NCBI RefSeq assembly: GCF_001625215.2
Contig: NC_030384.2
Span: forward strand, 38,412,390 to 38,476,389
DNA from: Daucus carota subsp. sativus
Taxonomy: Eukaryota > Streptophyta > Magnoliopsida > Apiales > Apiaceae
Reading direction: 5' to 3'
Length of the DNA stretch: 64,000 nt
This document shows, one piece after another, positions 1-14,800 of the stretch. The notes beneath the pieces are model-generated. The model did not search any database and was not told where the DNA came from. It saw nothing but the letters and a program-made list of their open reading frames with translations. How positions within the stretch are numbered: the stretch's first letter is position 1; each line of letters starts with the position of its first letter. Position numbers and translations under genes: made by a program.

Positions 1-1165
1 TAATATATTTTAATGTTTTATTGTAGGAAATAAAGAATTCCAAGTTGAGAAGGATTTGGAGATAAATTAGCTATTTTGGAGCTAATTTCTATTAAAATTC
101 GGATTAATTGGGTTCTACCCGATTTCTGCACTGTTTGGCCCATAACTTGAGTTCTGGATGTCGGATTTGGACGATCTTACAGCCCACGCGAAGCTCTTGG
201 AATTTCCTTTTATTTAGAAGTGGTCCAGTAAGCAAAGTCCAACAGGAAAAGCCCGAAAACAGAGCAGAAAAGAAAGCTGCGAATTTTGAGAGAGAATCCT
301 TGTTGGTTTTGGAATTCTATTTTGTATAATGATTTAAAATATTAGAAAGACTTTTATTATAGAAATAGGATCAGATTTTATTATAAAAAGATTACCATTA
401 GAATAGACATTTTTTTAGATACGCTACTTTTACAGAGGGTTAGGTTTTTCTTCTCTTCTCTTCATACGTTGTTCTAGACATTATTTTCTCCATTAATAGA
501 AGTTTTGAGGTATTTCTTGATCATCTCTTGTTTATTTGTTAATGTTTTATATGGCTCTCTTCACTATTCTTGTTGCTTTTACTTTCGCTACTATGTGTGA
601 GTAATTCCATTCTAGGACGGAAGGGGAGCCATGTTTGCACCATTATAATGCTTTATTTTCATTAGTGGTTTAATGGGTAACGTGTAATTCTAGTCTATAT
701 GTCTTGATGTTTGATCTGTGTAATTGGCCAATATCATAGATTGATTGTATGCAAATAGGAGTACAAGATCGAGAGATGTACTTACTAGAGGCACACATAA
801 GATTAGCGGGATTGAAATTGAGTGCGAGAGCATCAATGGATTCCTGAGAGTGTTAATGCTTGAGAGAGATTAACAATTGCTCTAATTACATGACTTGTTG
901 AATTATTATATGAACAGCTAGTTTTGGTGTAAGCATGGTGAACCTGAATTGTCCTAGACTTTAGTTAATTGATTTAAATCATCTTTATATTGCATTATTT
1001 AGTTAGTAAAAAAATCTTAAATATTCGTTTGTCTTGTGAAACAATTTGTGATAATCGGATTAAGATTCTTGAAACTTGTCTCCCTGTGGATTCGACCCGT
1101 ACTTGCTAGTCTCTGTTTACAACAGGCACCGTGCACTTGCGGTAGATATAAATTTTACACATCAA
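1..1165 (+). repeat. Probable Ty3/gypsy LTR remnant (left edge of window)
   Basis: No gene is visible here. Near 1078-1150 the sequence reads like the 3' end of a plant gypsy-type LTR: 'CTCCCTGTGGATTCGACCC' (1080-1098), then 'ACCGTGCACTTGCGGTA' and a 'CACATCA' close to the expected LTR end. This wording is familiar from plant Ogre/Athila-like LTRs. No primer-binding site, gag/pol coding or second LTR is seen, so this is a solo LTR or a fragment that may continue left of the window. Low to moderate confidence, from motif memory only. Confidence 0.4.
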
Positions 1166-1290
1166 TAATTTTTATTTTCATTATTATAATATATATAACT
1201 CACAAGTCATTAATAAAGCCAAAATTATGTTAAGTCATAAGTCAAACTGTCTGGTTCTTACTTCTCTGTCCGACTTGCTGACCAACAGAG

Positions 1291-1362
1291 TTGGTTTGGT
1301 TCATATGAACACCCTTTCTGCATAGAAAATTGTCTGGTTTGGTTCATATGAACACCTTTCTA
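1291..1362. repeat. Short direct repeat downstream of the choline kinase gene
   Basis: The phrase 'TGGTTTGGTTCATATGAACA' occurs twice about 43 bases apart (near 1291 and 1334), each followed by 'CC' and 'TTTCT'. It contains the palindrome TTCATATGAA. It lies 3' of the minus-strand choline kinase gene. The rest of 1166-1748 is AT-rich flank and probable 3' UTR with nothing else recognisable. Confidence 0.5.
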
Positions 1363-1748
1363 CATTTAGAACACCGTCTAATTTCTTGTACTGTTGGTAA
1401 TTGCTTAGACTATTTGCTTTTAACAATGTGAAAACCTTGTATTATGTTATTAATAAATGGAACTCCAACTTCTTTCTGAATGGTCCATACACGTCTCTCC
1501 AGGGCTAAGGCCATAAATTTTCAATACATGACATCAACATAAGACTTGCAAACCAAACTTTTATATTTATTTGAATATTGAACAAGAGATCAGCTGACCA
1601 AGGCAACAACACTTGCTTACTAAACAACTACAACATTTTCAGACTATGCAACCTGGAAATCAAGACCAGTGTAATGTCGATGACATGTTCACATTACATT
1701 GAGCTCAATTCTTTTGCATTATTCCATACATAAGTGATGATAGCTCGC

Positions 1749-3563
1749 TCAAGTTGGTTGCGAAAAACCATTTACAACTTCGCAAGAGATGCTCTTAGTG
1801 GCCATAAGCTGGGGCTTCCTCAACCAGTATTGAGCAAACCTCTGCCTCGCGTACTCCATGTAATCAAAGTCAATATGGTTCACGTGCGCCTGCACAACAG
1901 AAACAGAATAAACCCTATATCAGATGTTCTGTTCTTCCCTGTTTACGACGATAGCTACATGTAGAAATGCAATGCAATGCATACCGAAATTATCCCCCAT
2001 AAGCCCCAGAACAGATGGTTTGCTAGAGTGTACTTCTCTATATCATCGACGAACCTCTGCACTTCACTGTCATCCAGTAGGTCGCCTATGTACATACAAG
2101 TAGATATCATCAAGCATGTTCAGACAAAAAACAGACCCCTAAAGAACATAGCACTTAATACAAATGACTAACCATCTGAACCAAGATACGAACGAACAAA
2201 TCTTTCACGTTCCTCCAGGCCTAAACAACAAACATTAAAGAAGTTAGAGCAACTTCGCTTAAATAGACCTTCTTGCTTTAGGTTTTCGTACAAAAAGTAG
2301 GAAGCCTTCAGGATCATAAATCTGCGTATCACTTAGACATATTCATACCTGGATATATGCCATAGTCTAGAATATGTGGTTTCTCAGAGTGATAGTTTGC
2401 TGCCATTTCACAGAAGTGATTTGCAAGGTCATAGGCAACAGGATTGTAACTGGCATACTCGTAATCCTGTAAACAGACAATTACTCTTAAACTTCAGTAG
2501 ACATATAAATAAATCAGAAAAAGAATTCATTACATTTCTAGATCAAGAAAAGAACTTACAATAATAGTAACTGATTTTGTCTTCTCATCAATCATAATGT
2601 TTCCATATTGCAAATCATTGTGACAAAAGGCAATCTCCTGGTAGTCCTGTGACAAGTCTTTCTCCAGTGTGTTAATCTCGTGTTCAAGAATATCCAGGTG
2701 AAACTCCTTAGCTTGTTCATCGGAACAGTGATCTATGGCCTTGATAAGCCAGTTTCTGACAGAAACATGACAGAGTTAGTTCTGTGCTGTCTTTTAGCAT
2801 AAGAAGTGTAAAAGAATTATCTCTTGCTAGTTGCTACTATATCTATTTATACCTCAATCTGTCCCAAAGTATCACATCTTTAGAACCAGGCATATCAAGT
2901 TGGTGAAATTCCCTCAACTTAGTTGCTATCAGAGACGACGTTTCAGGATCACGAAGATCACTAGCTGATAGAGTCTGAAAGTGCAAAAACAAGATGGTGA
3001 GAAAAACCTCATTTAGATAAATTCAGATAATTTCAATACTTTTGCAGAGCAATCACTTTTATTCCGGAATCATGACAATTAATACTTGCGTCTCTTCTAC
3101 TTCTATGAACTAAATTAGAATTATCACATTACTGCATCTTAGTTCAATTATAGCATACAGTATCTTACTAATTGCTGCATCTTGAAGTTTTTGTTAAGAT
3201 TCGAATAGTATGTACCTTGGCATGAATGAACTCTTCAACTCGCCCTTGTGGGAACTGTCCAAGAAGGCGAGGACCTTGTCCGTGCTTTGACAGACACTCG
3301 AAAGTTCTAATTTCCTCATCTCTGTCAAAGAAAACATCAACACCTTCACCATAAATCCGAACCAGAACAGTTCTGCAGACACCTGGAGTCTTTGCAGGCC
3401 AACTTATCCGATAAACCTCATTAGTCATAGCACCACTCAAATGAATCACTTTTATCGTATCAAGATCGATCAAATCGCCCCACTTTAAAGCCAATGCGAA
3501 CAATAACTTCAACAATTCATCGGGTAGACTACTCTCTGTGAATCCGTTTGTCTTAACTGCCAT
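1749..3563 (-). CDS. Choline kinase (choline/ethanolamine kinase family)
   Basis: Cytosolic choline kinase phosphorylates choline with ATP, the first step of the CDP-choline route to phosphatidylcholine. Seven coding exons are seen: 3216-3563, 2853-2974, 2560-2755, 2349-2466, 2173-2220, 1985-2085 and 1749-1889. They sum to 1074 nt, 357 aa, close to the roughly 350 aa usual in plants. The N-terminal part has [13 protein letters not shown] and the [12 protein letters not shown]-binding strand. Exon 3 holds the Brenner phosphotransferase motif [10 protein letters not shown] (about residue 200). Exon 4 holds the choline-kinase signature [18 protein letters not shown]. The C-terminus runs [11 protein letters not shown]...[16 protein letters not shown]. 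The start at 3563 was chosen because a 5'-UTR intron (about 3589-3851) lies just upstream and its acceptor gives MAVKTNGF. Ethanolamine kinase is the main alternative, but motif wording favours choline kinase. Confidence 0.9.
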
Positions 3564-3965
3564 TTCTTTCCAAAATTCGCTATACCTTAACACAAGAAAG
3601 AAAAAGCTTCAGCTTAAAATCGAAAACAGACTGACAACTCAAATACTTTCATAGTTTCGAGAAAAGACACATGGAAATTTATCGATATCGATCTCATAAG
3701 TATCATACAAAATCTCATTAGTCGAATCACTTTTTCGAGAAATACGAAATCAAGTTCGAAAACAAACAACTTACCAAATTTCGCAAAAACAAATCAAACG
3801 ATAATATCCAAATCAAGACTCATACAAACATCAAGAACTGAAAGCACTCACCAAGAAAAAGAAGAATGATCCAAGAATAGAGCAGAGCTAAGAAAAACAA
3901 GAAATGAAGTAATGATCAACCGACCCTTATGAAATAATGACTCTAAAGTCAAAGATAGAAGGTGG

Positions 3966-3973
3966 TATATATA
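3966..3973 (-). promoter_or_regulatory. Putative TATA box of the choline kinase gene
   Basis: TATATATA on the minus strand, about 115 bases upstream of the 5'-UTR intron donor (near 3851) and 400 bases upstream of the start codon. Its spacing fits a transcription start near 3935. Inferred from position only. Confidence 0.4.
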
Positions 3974-6081
3974 GACTATTTTCAGTTTTTTGTAATAAAC
4001 AAAATAAAAGAAACAGAACATAAAAACCAAGAATCTGCTTTACATTGGCTTAGTTAATGTCTAAAAATACGTACAGAATCAAAGTCCAGAGTCAGATACT
4101 ATAATAAGACGTTGAAAATTGTGCAATCTTGCGTGTGCATTGAAGCGCGTGAAATGTAACAGCCAATCATAGTGTTACACGTAGGAATGATAAAATTGCG
4201 GTTGAAATTGTACCGCGTAAATTTGGAATCCTGGATGCCGACAGTTGGGATGGAACTGTAACTCTGTAGATTGTACTTTGTTGTTATTTACCGATTTTCC
4301 GTGAGGTACTGTATTTTTTTCATTTATAAAATTAATATTCTATATTTTTTGCCAAGGCATATATTATATTTTTATTTAAAATAAATAAAAAAGAGGGAAT
4401 TATATTTGTAATTGTAAGCTATAAAATCCAAAAATGAGGCTATGGAAATTAGTGAATAGATGAAAGTCTTTGGAAGGTTAATTGTATATTTAATCATCAT
4501 CAAAAATTTCATTTAATATAATCAATTTCATGTACATATTTTGTGTATGTTTCGCAAATGATTCCTTGGCAAACAAAAGACTTTACATATAAAAAAAAAT
4601 ATATTCATACATCCTTACAATTATATATGAAGAAAGTGTTTAATTATTTAAATAAATATTTTTAAAATAAAATACATACTTGCCTGTTTTTCTGAAATAA
4701 ACTCCCCGCAATGCGCGAGAGACTTGCACAAAAGGCTATGATGATGTATAGAGGGCTATAATTAGTTATTGGATCAACCTGCCCCTCCCTCTCTATACAC
4801 TCCTGGCCTCTCCCATAAAATTTCTAAATCATGCCTTTTATAATGGAGATTTTTCAGAAAAGTCATCATAAAATTGAAGTGGTGTATTTAATTGGATTCT
4901 CTAACATTTTTTTGAAGTTAAGGAAAATCATATGCGAGATTTTATAAAATATATTAGATTCTTTAATCATTAAATCTAATCATATCTAATTAAATAATCA
5001 TTACATATGATAATATTTAAAATCTGATTGATTTTGTTTGAAAGAAAATTTGATGGGTTATTTTTACATTTTATAAAAGGATAGATTACCAGAGATTTGT
5101 TAACGCATTTAATGATCCTATCAAACCACCATAAATTAAAATAATTTCAAAAAATCTAAATTTAAATTCAATATACTCTCCATCAATTTTATAAAATTTT
5201 ACATGAACTTCATTAAACTTTAATATAATCAAACTCAACTATAATATATTATAATCAACCAATTAAAATATATTAAAAGAAGTCTTAAATGTATTCAATA
5301 ATAAATATATCAAAAGTTTGAGATATTTAAATATTATTTTAATTATCAATTAATATTTGATGATATTCAATTAAAACTTGTAAATTATATTAAATGTCGT
5401 ATATTGAAGGAATCTAATTAAGATCATTTAAAATTTATTTAAATTTCATGACATTTTTAAGTTGATGGATCGTTTTAGAGTTTGTAAAAGATTTGTGTCA
5501 TTATAGTGAACTGAATGGGCCAGTTGCATTTAATAGAATAACTAATTAATTAAATCATGACACATGATTTTTGGGATTAATTTTTAGAATAAGTAGAAAG
5601 CTATTACATTTTATTTATTATATAATGAATTTTAAGATTTTTTTAGTGTAAATTATACTTTTATAAATTGTTCGACATATATGAAAATTTGAAGGATGGT
5701 TGAATGTGAGAATAACATATTCCAAACCATAACATGATATAATGAATATTAAAACTAAAATTTAATATTATAACATGATATAATGATTTTGAAGGTGCTA
5801 TATTTTGATTTAATCTTAATTATCTTTTAGATATAATGTATTGTTATTTATTAAAATATATGAAAAAGTAATTACATATGGGTTATGGTTGGGCTACATG
5901 TTGCGGAATGGAATAAAATTGGACTATCCTACCTGCTCAGAAACAAATTCAGTCCTGTATTGGAAGGAATTGGGCCTGGAAATTGGAATAGTTCATCCCA
6001 TCCTTGTAGACCAAACAAACAACCAAGTTTCTACTTCTGCCCCCGGATCATTGTTCAGAATTCCATTCAATCCAACGCCAA
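3974..6081. other. AT-rich intergenic region, no gene seen
   Basis: Very AT-rich DNA between the choline kinase promoter and the hAT-like element at 6082. No open frame of convincing composition was found. At about 5880-6070 there is a less AT-rich stretch with 'GGAATGGAATAAAATTGG' and 'ATTCCATTCAATCC' facing each other, like the ends of the Tourist-like element at 20952; it may be a decayed MITE. The frame open across it has no recognisable protein and I do not call it. Confidence 0.4.
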
Positions 6082-6300
6082 TAGGGATGGCAGTTTTACC
6101 CGACCCGTTCCGATCCGATTGGGTCTACCCGAACCCGATTTTTTTGGATCTGGATCCGGATCTGGATCTTATTTTTAGACCCGAAAGAGTTTGGATCTGG
6201 ATCTCAGGTATTCCGAACCGAGACCCGACCCGAAACCCGATATAAACCCGATCCGAACCCGAAACCCGATAAAAACCCGATACAAAATATTATATATATA

Positions 6301-6908
<608 letters not shown>

Positions 6909-7350
6909 ATGTGTTTAATGTAAAGTATACGTATTGAAATATTATGGATTATTAGGTATGAATATTAACATTTTACTTAATTTATATTCATTTCATCAAT
7001 ATTTTTCTCAGTTATCGTGCATTAAAAATCTAAATATAATAAAAATATAAAATATAAATGATAAGTTGAATGATTGTATACAGTTAAGTTAACATGTTTC
7101 ACGTGTTTATTGTATTAGATGAAACTTGTAAAACCCATTTTATGTTCCTAAATTTTAAAAAAATCAATCATCACATTTTTTAAATACCCGAATTAGACCC
7201 GAACCCGAACCGAAACCCGAAAAAACCCGACGGATCGGATCTGGATCTTCATTTTCCAGATCCGGACCCAAACCCGAACCGACCCGAAATATAATGGATC
7301 GGGTTTGGATCTCAAAAAACCCGACCCGACCCGACCCGTTGCCATCCCTA

Positions 7351-8830
7351 AACGCCACACTGTGGTGGACAACTATTTTTTATAAGCCTGTCTGGGAATC
7401 ATGATTCGATTTCTGAATTTGAACAAATAACATGTTTAGAAAGTTAGATTTTGATTTCATTTGAAATCTAGACATTTAAATATCGGTATAAAGCTGAAAA
7501 TTAGAAATGACAACTCATTCTATCATTTAAAATGAAATTCATGTTTCCAAACGACTCTTAATGATTTTTAAAATTTTAACCGTGTCAACTAATCGCTAGT
7601 TTAATAGCCTTTAGGATATGTTCCGTTTCCATTAAATATTGATCAGGCATTGAATTGGTTTTTGAAAAATCAAATTAATCAGTCAAAAATTAGTATAACC
7701 AATTGAAAATATGTGCATGAGATATAATATCATAAAACAAACTCGAGCATCAATTCGATTAAATTATTTCCAAATGAAAAGAATCTAATGAATAATCAGT
7801 TTTCTAACATGTTTTGATAATTTTAAACGAACTCAGCCTAAATAAAATAATAATGACAGATACAAGAAAAACAGCCTTGCTGTGAAATAAACAAGTGTGC
7901 AATACAAACAAAAAATACATGGAGGACGACTCAAGCAAGTTTGGTGTGTCATGCTTTGTGCTTCTCGAAGAATAAGCCTACAACTGTACTTATCACCCAT
8001 TTTAAAAACACTTTTTTTGTTACTAATTTTATTTCTTGTTTTTCACTATTTTTCTTTGAATCTTCTATTACTAGTCTATACTTTCCTTGAGCCACCAAGA
8101 AAGAAAAAGAAAAGTCTCTGAAAATTACTTATTTTCTTTTTATTATTATTATTTATTTATATTGTTTAATTCAATCTTCGTGTACCAAATTTGATCTGAA
8201 GTCTCTGGATTCACCACCTGGGTACACTTCTCTCTTAGCTCCCCTTCTTTACGATCTGCTTTCAAGTGGAATTTGTTATGACCCATTATTGTAATTTTCT
8301 TGATTTTTGATTTTTCTGATGGGTTAGATTCTTTTGTGTTAGTTGCTTTGGTTTTGGATTTATATTGTGTTTTCTTGATATGGGTTTGATCAATTTATGC
8401 TGATTTGTTAGTTTTGAGGTGGAAAGATTGTTACTTTGTGTGAATTGTGTAATTAAGTTACCATGTGTGTAGGAGATCCACCTAAAGCTGCCATGTTTTT
8501 TACCCTGCATGTGCATCTGATCCTGTGTATGTGTCTGTAGCAAGCAGGAAGATTTATAATTTGGATTCATTATACTATATAGTTTTGTTTAGCTGTTTCA
8601 GTCAATCAGGCTTATATGTGTTTGTTGTTCTTATGATGTTATGATGGAATTTTTCAGGTATATGCAGTAACTATTGATCTGGTCTTAACTTTTCTGTGTT
8701 GGGCTATTTCAATCTTCGGGTGATTGGTGCAAAAAATCGTGTTTTATTGGCTATTTTTAGAACATTAAGTTGACGTGCGCAGTTTATCGCACATTGACAA
8801 CTCTTTGTTGTATACCGCCAACCTGTACCA
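7351..8830. other. 5' flank and probable leader of the NIPA gene
   Basis: AT-rich upstream region. From about 8100 the composition becomes that of a plant leader (CT-rich tracts near 8165-8260, with a possible 5'-UTR intron beginning around 8220). A clear TATA box or transcription start could not be assigned. The start codon of the downstream transporter is at 8831. Confidence 0.35.
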
Positions 8831-11800
8831 ATGAGGGAGTGGATAATTGGAGCCTTCATTAACATTTTGGGCAGCATTGCTATTAATTTTGGAACCAATC
8901 TTCTTAAATTAGGTCATGACGAGGTAAACAATTCTTTTCCAATATGTGAAGATCTTTCTTTAAGCACTGTCAACTGAAGTATATAACAAAAACTTTTCTT
9001 CATTTTTTGTTATGTTCTACAGTTGATTAATTGATCGCTTAATGTGTTGCATAGTCACTACATACAACTCTTGTGGTAAATGTCATGGAGACTTGGAAAG
9101 CTCCTCTTCATTCCAGCTAAATAAATTTGATTTGATAAGTACTTTATTAATCTACTTGCATAGATTGTCATGGTGCTATATCTATTAATAAAGAGGTAGG
9201 GGAGATGATGCTTGCAACACCGTTTCTACTGTTTTATATGTGGTTTGATAAGGCTTAGGCTTTAAATGTGGCTCTCTTGGCATAGCTTTAAGGATTTATT
9301 TGGCTTGAGTATTCCTTTAAATTTTAAGTGCAATAAGCTTTTAAGTTTCAAAAGTATATTTAGTAGCATTCGGATTAATTGTCACGCTAGTAATAATGAA
9401 TATTTGAGCATTTAGTATTACATGGAAATTCTAAAGTTTTTGCTATCAGAGATAGAAAATATACTCCTATGATATAAGGCTTGTAAAGTTAATGTTTCAA
9501 ACTATATGGCACCATGTGGTGAAAATGTAGTAACATCCTGTGGGTGATTAGGTAAGTAAGGGTATGTGGTAGCTTCGGCCAGGAAGATTTTTGTTTATAA
9601 CATATTGGTATATGTTTCTAATTTGTTATTTAGGTGTTTCCAAATCTGTAAAAAGAAAGAGTATTACAATTTAGTTGCCTAGAGGATTCTTTTCTCTCGT
9701 GTTCACCCCGCTGCTGGTAGACAAGGCCTCTGGCTCTCATTCCCTCCATGTAATACGATATTGGAATTGAGTAGTGTTCCAATATACGTAACCGAATGCT
9801 ATTTAGTTCAAAAATTATTATCATGACATTTTCACTTTCTATAGCTTGGACAAAGTATGAATTTTATACCAACAATGGCAATAGAATCTTAAATTGTACT
9901 CAACCATAGTGATTGACACCATGGATATCAAAAGCATGCTTTAAGCGCCACTTGAACGCAAAGCGAAGCGAAGCGCACCTATTGGGATTTGCTTTTCTGA
10001 AGTGCGGAGCAACTACAAAAGCCCCGCTTTTTGTTGCAGCCCAAAGCGCAAAAAAGCAATAAAAGCAAAAAAAGCGCGCTTTTGTGTAAATGGGTGTTTT
10101 ACTGTTTTTATTAGATCTGGACATAATTTTAAAAGGTCAGTCAATAATTTTAACAGGTCAGTCAATAATTTTAAAAGGTCAGTCAATAATTTTAAAAATG
10201 TACTCGTTAGTGCGCTTTGTTTATAAAAGCCCGTGCTTCACTTTGCACTAAGCTACAAGAGATCCCTTACGCTTCTCTGCGCTTTATGCATCAATTAGGA
10301 GTGCCTTTCCCTAGGTTCAAGAATCTGTGCTCTGAGCTTAAACAGTCTCTACCTTTTGTTAGAAAATGAACCTTGTTCACTTTGTTCGCGTAAAGCCTAA
10401 GATTATGTTCACCTACAAAGCTACAACCTATGCTTTTGGTGAGTTTGTGAGTCCTAGGATGGTTTTGTTATTTTATAACTTGCCTTTTATGATTGACTAG
10501 ACTAGTTTGTTTTGGCCTGGATCTGGCTGGTTTGTAAAATATGGTATGAATCTTTCAGTCATGATGACACTGGAAATTCTATAGTTGGAGTCGTGTGATT
10601 TTTCAAAGTTGAACCCCACCTAAATTTTAAAACCTGGTATAGATGAGAAATCCGTCTAAATATAAGAGAAGTTAATACTATTATATTTACCATGTTTTGT
10701 GTGTATATTGTAGATTTATCCATACAAACCTTCCTTCTATCTTAAGTTAATAAACAAAGAAGAAACTACTGTTTTTTAAATAAGTTTGTATTTATATATT
10801 AGAGAGCAAGCAATTTAGGACCAATATGACTTTCCCTGTTTACACTTGAACTGCCGTTTGCTAAGCAGTCTCGCCATGTTCTTAAAGTTTATAAGCTAAT
10901 GAGTCATGCTAATTAGTCTGCACCAAAAAAGTCCTTCTACATCTTGTTAGAGTTCTCTAAATGATTAGATGCATGTTTGTTTTATCATTTATGTGATTTT
11001 GTTTTTATGATTAATACATTTATCATTTTATCCTCCGTCGAAAATCATCGTGTTAGCAGTATAATGTATTTTTTTTATAAAATCTTTATTTGTTTGTAGT
11101 ATGAACGATCTTCTTATGCACAGCTAATTTCTTCTAATTTGTTATTTTATTTTGTCTCTGATGTCAAACATAAGAACACAGAACAATTAGCAATTGCGCA
11201 TATATATGTGTGTGTGTGTGTGAGTTTATGTATAGTACGTACTGCTTGTTCATTATTATATATTGATTTCTGAATGTTTACAAGTTATATTATTATTGTT
11301 TTTAATTATCCTTGTGGTTCAGAGCAAACTGCGCGATTTTTGTTTAGAACCATACCAATCTGTCACTTTTCATTGTTTATTGTCAGAGGTACCTTATTTT
11401 CTGTTTTTAACTTCTGACTAATAAAATTGTTGCACTTTATATGTAGCGAGAAAGACATCCAGTGTTGGGGGGTGATGGATTGAATGGGAAGACTGTGCTG
11501 AGGCCTATCTTTCACTTCCAGACATGGAGGATTGGTGAGGTTTATTTTAATAGTGCTTGTTTCTCTGCAATTGTGTTCTTGTTGCTTGTAACTTGATTTG
11601 TTATTCTTGGCATACAGGAATATTTCTTTTTGCTTTCGGAAATTGTCTAAATTTTGTTTCCTTCGGATATGCCGCTCAGGTCAGTTTAGTTTTTTTAGCT
11701 CAGAGCCTTCTTGCAGTAAATGCATGATGTTTCTATTAAAATTTCACCCAGTTAGGTACTAAATGTTCTTGTGATTTCATTCCTAACTTGTTTTATATGT

Positions 11801-14800
11801 GGGATTTGTTTGATTTGCTTTGCAGTCACTTCTCGCAGCTCTGGGATCTATTCAGTTCTTGTCAAACCTCGTGTTTGCCTACTATGTTCTAAACAAGACA
11901 GTTCCTGTCAAGTATGTTTAAATTTTAAAACAGAGCGAATTTATAAAATTTCTAATGTTTTATCGCCCTAAAATGATATTTTACATGAGTGTAACATTTT
12001 TCTTTGTCACTCCTTTTAACAGGGTACTGGGTGCCACAGCCTTTATCATTCTGGGAAATATCTTTCTTGTCTCTTTTGGGAATCATCAGTCACCTGGTAC
12101 ATTACTTGTAAATATAGATGAAGTGCTTCTTTTTTTGGGCACCATGCCAACCTGTATGAGGCACTTGTTCCGTTTTATTTTAATGGATACTGTTATATTA
12201 ACCAGATTTTGTTTAGAGTTGTGATGTCAAGTTTGTTTATATTATGTAGCAGAGTTGTTTTAGCGAGTTGTTTCCACAGGATCATGTTTTATGTTCTACA
12301 ATTTTTATGAACTCTATAAATAGAACAAATTTTCCGAATAGCAGGAAGTCTGGAACTTATTAATTAGTCACTATCTTCATCAAAATTATATAAGAGATTG
12401 AATTTTAAAATAAATCCCCCCAGTCTATTAGTATGATATAATCTCCATCCATATAAACTTCAGGTTCTCAAACGAAAGTGAATAATTCCACCGATCAAAG
12501 TGAAATTGAACATTTTATGCAGTGATATAACTCTTTTAATGTGGTCTGCTTAGGATTGAAAGACGTGAAGCAGCTGCTGTCCTTCTTAGTCACAGTTCAT
12601 ATGGTCATGCACATGGTCACAGGATTAACACCTATTTTTGGGAAACATAAATTCCTAAAAGTAGGGGTGCTTTGTTTTGGTGGTTTAAATATTTATGTGC
12701 ATGTCTTTTTCCCTTGCAGTTTACACACCAGAGCAATTGACAGAGAAGTTCAGTAACATTGCATTCCTTCTGTATTGTCTGATATTGGTTATAGTTGTTG
12801 CCGTGCATCACTACATATACAGGTTAGGAGTCTAACCATGTCCTAGGCTGTATTAGACTAATATGCCCTCTGCTACCACAGCTGTTTTCTTTTTAAAAGT
12901 GTAACTTTGTAATAAGCCATCTGTGTCTCATTCGTGTTGAATTCTTAATGCAGGATTGGAGAAGTACTGCTAGCTGTTACTGGGCATGATATGAAGGTGT
13001 ACTGGGTTGTACTTCTTCCTTTTTCTTATGCTGTTGTTTCAGGAGCTGTGGGATCATGCTCAGTGTTGTTTGCAAAATCTCTGTAAGTAATTCTATATAT
13101 ATATTGGTTCTTGGTACTGCGTTCAATTCGTGTTTTTTAATGCAATTACTATTGTGCAGCTTATGATTGTTGATGCCTAGTAGCTATAAATTGCGCTGCA
13201 CAGCTATAAGCTACCATTCAACCTATATTTAACATTAGAAATTCTTTTTTAGTTGTCATCCAAGCACACCAGTCTGCATATCAATTTACAAGTATAGACC
13301 GTAAACAAGGAAGTGTTATTTAAAAAATTGAACAGACAGGCTTGTTTGGCTAAGTTAGCTAAATATTATGAGTGTAAAGTAATCTTTTTGTTAAGTAAAA
13401 AGTAGCTCTGTAGTATCTTTTATTATATTTTTGCAGTATTTCTGAATATTGGCTTGTTTATTACTTTCTTTTAAATTCAGTACTTTTTATTTCTAAACCA
13501 ATTTTACTGCTTATTACAGCTCAAATCTGCTGAGATTGTCCATGTCTAGTGACTATCAATTGCACAGTTGGTTCACTTACTCCATGCTCCTGTTGTTTCT
13601 GAGTACTGCTGGATTCTGGGTAACCATTAAACACAAATCCAAAAATCCTTATTTTGTTGGATGCAAAACCTTCATACTTTGCAAGTTGATCTGATTGTAA
13701 AAAGTCATGATAATTGCAGATGGCGCGATTAAATGAAGGGTTGTCAATGTTCGATGCCATACTTATAGTCCCTATGTTTCAGATTGTTTGGACCTTTTTT
13801 TCTATCTGTACAGGATTTGTATACTTCCAGGAATATCAGGTCCTACTCTATCTCTCTTGCATACTCATGCACAATCACACATCCTTGTGAAAGTACAAGG
13901 GTCAATTTTATATGTAATAGTGAATAAAGTGACTTCATTGATAATTATTCTGGTTCATCTGCCTGTTGTCTTTCAACGGCATATCATTTATTCTCTCTTT
14001 CAGTTTTGGCACGACTTATTAGTCTTATATGTGCAGGTATTTGATACTCTGCGAACAACAGTATTTATACTAGGAATGGTTTTAGTATTTATAGGCATTT
14101 CGTTACTGGCACCGGATGAGCCAAGAGGTATGTTGTTGTGCACGTGAGATACTTGTTAAATATATGTATAAAACACAAAGATCTAAATCAGTAAGATATC
14201 TTTTCAGGAAGTGAACTCAAAGATAGCTCTTTAGCTTCATCCAGTTATCTTAATGATACAACTGATACCAACAGGTACTTAACATATTTTTTTTGGTTAA
14301 GACATCCACTTGAATTTCAGATCATTATTGTATTTGGGTTTAACTAGAACTATCAGAGAGAAGGTATTACTCCTGCATGGCAAATAAATTATCATATTAT
14401 ATATGCACAAACCCACATAAATTGGAATGTAATTGAGTTATTCTTCTCATGCAATTAAATTTAAACTGTGCGAACATCTTTTTGTACAGGCTGGTTATGC
14501 CATCAGAAGATTCTCAGATTAAAGATATGAAATCATTTGTGCGATCAATGCAAATTAAGGCTGCTAAGGCGGTCGTCAACGCAAAGGTTTTTATCCGAGG
14601 GGTAACTTTTGTTTTGAAGTGAATGGTCTTGTATTCTTATACTCTCTTCATTTTATTTTCACCAGGCTGCATGCTCATCTACATTTGGTTTGGGAGAAGA
14701 TTCAATTCATACATCTTCAGTTTTTGCAATGCCAATGGTTTCATCTAAGATTAATGGCTTTAGAGGAACGGGAGTGGACAGAGCTAAATATTTCTCCTGG

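Noticed and set aside
5841-6245. 134-codon plus-strand frame
   Set aside because: It runs from AT-rich DNA across the left end of the hAT-like element; its PDPFRSDWVYPNP-type text is translation of CCCGACCCG repeats.
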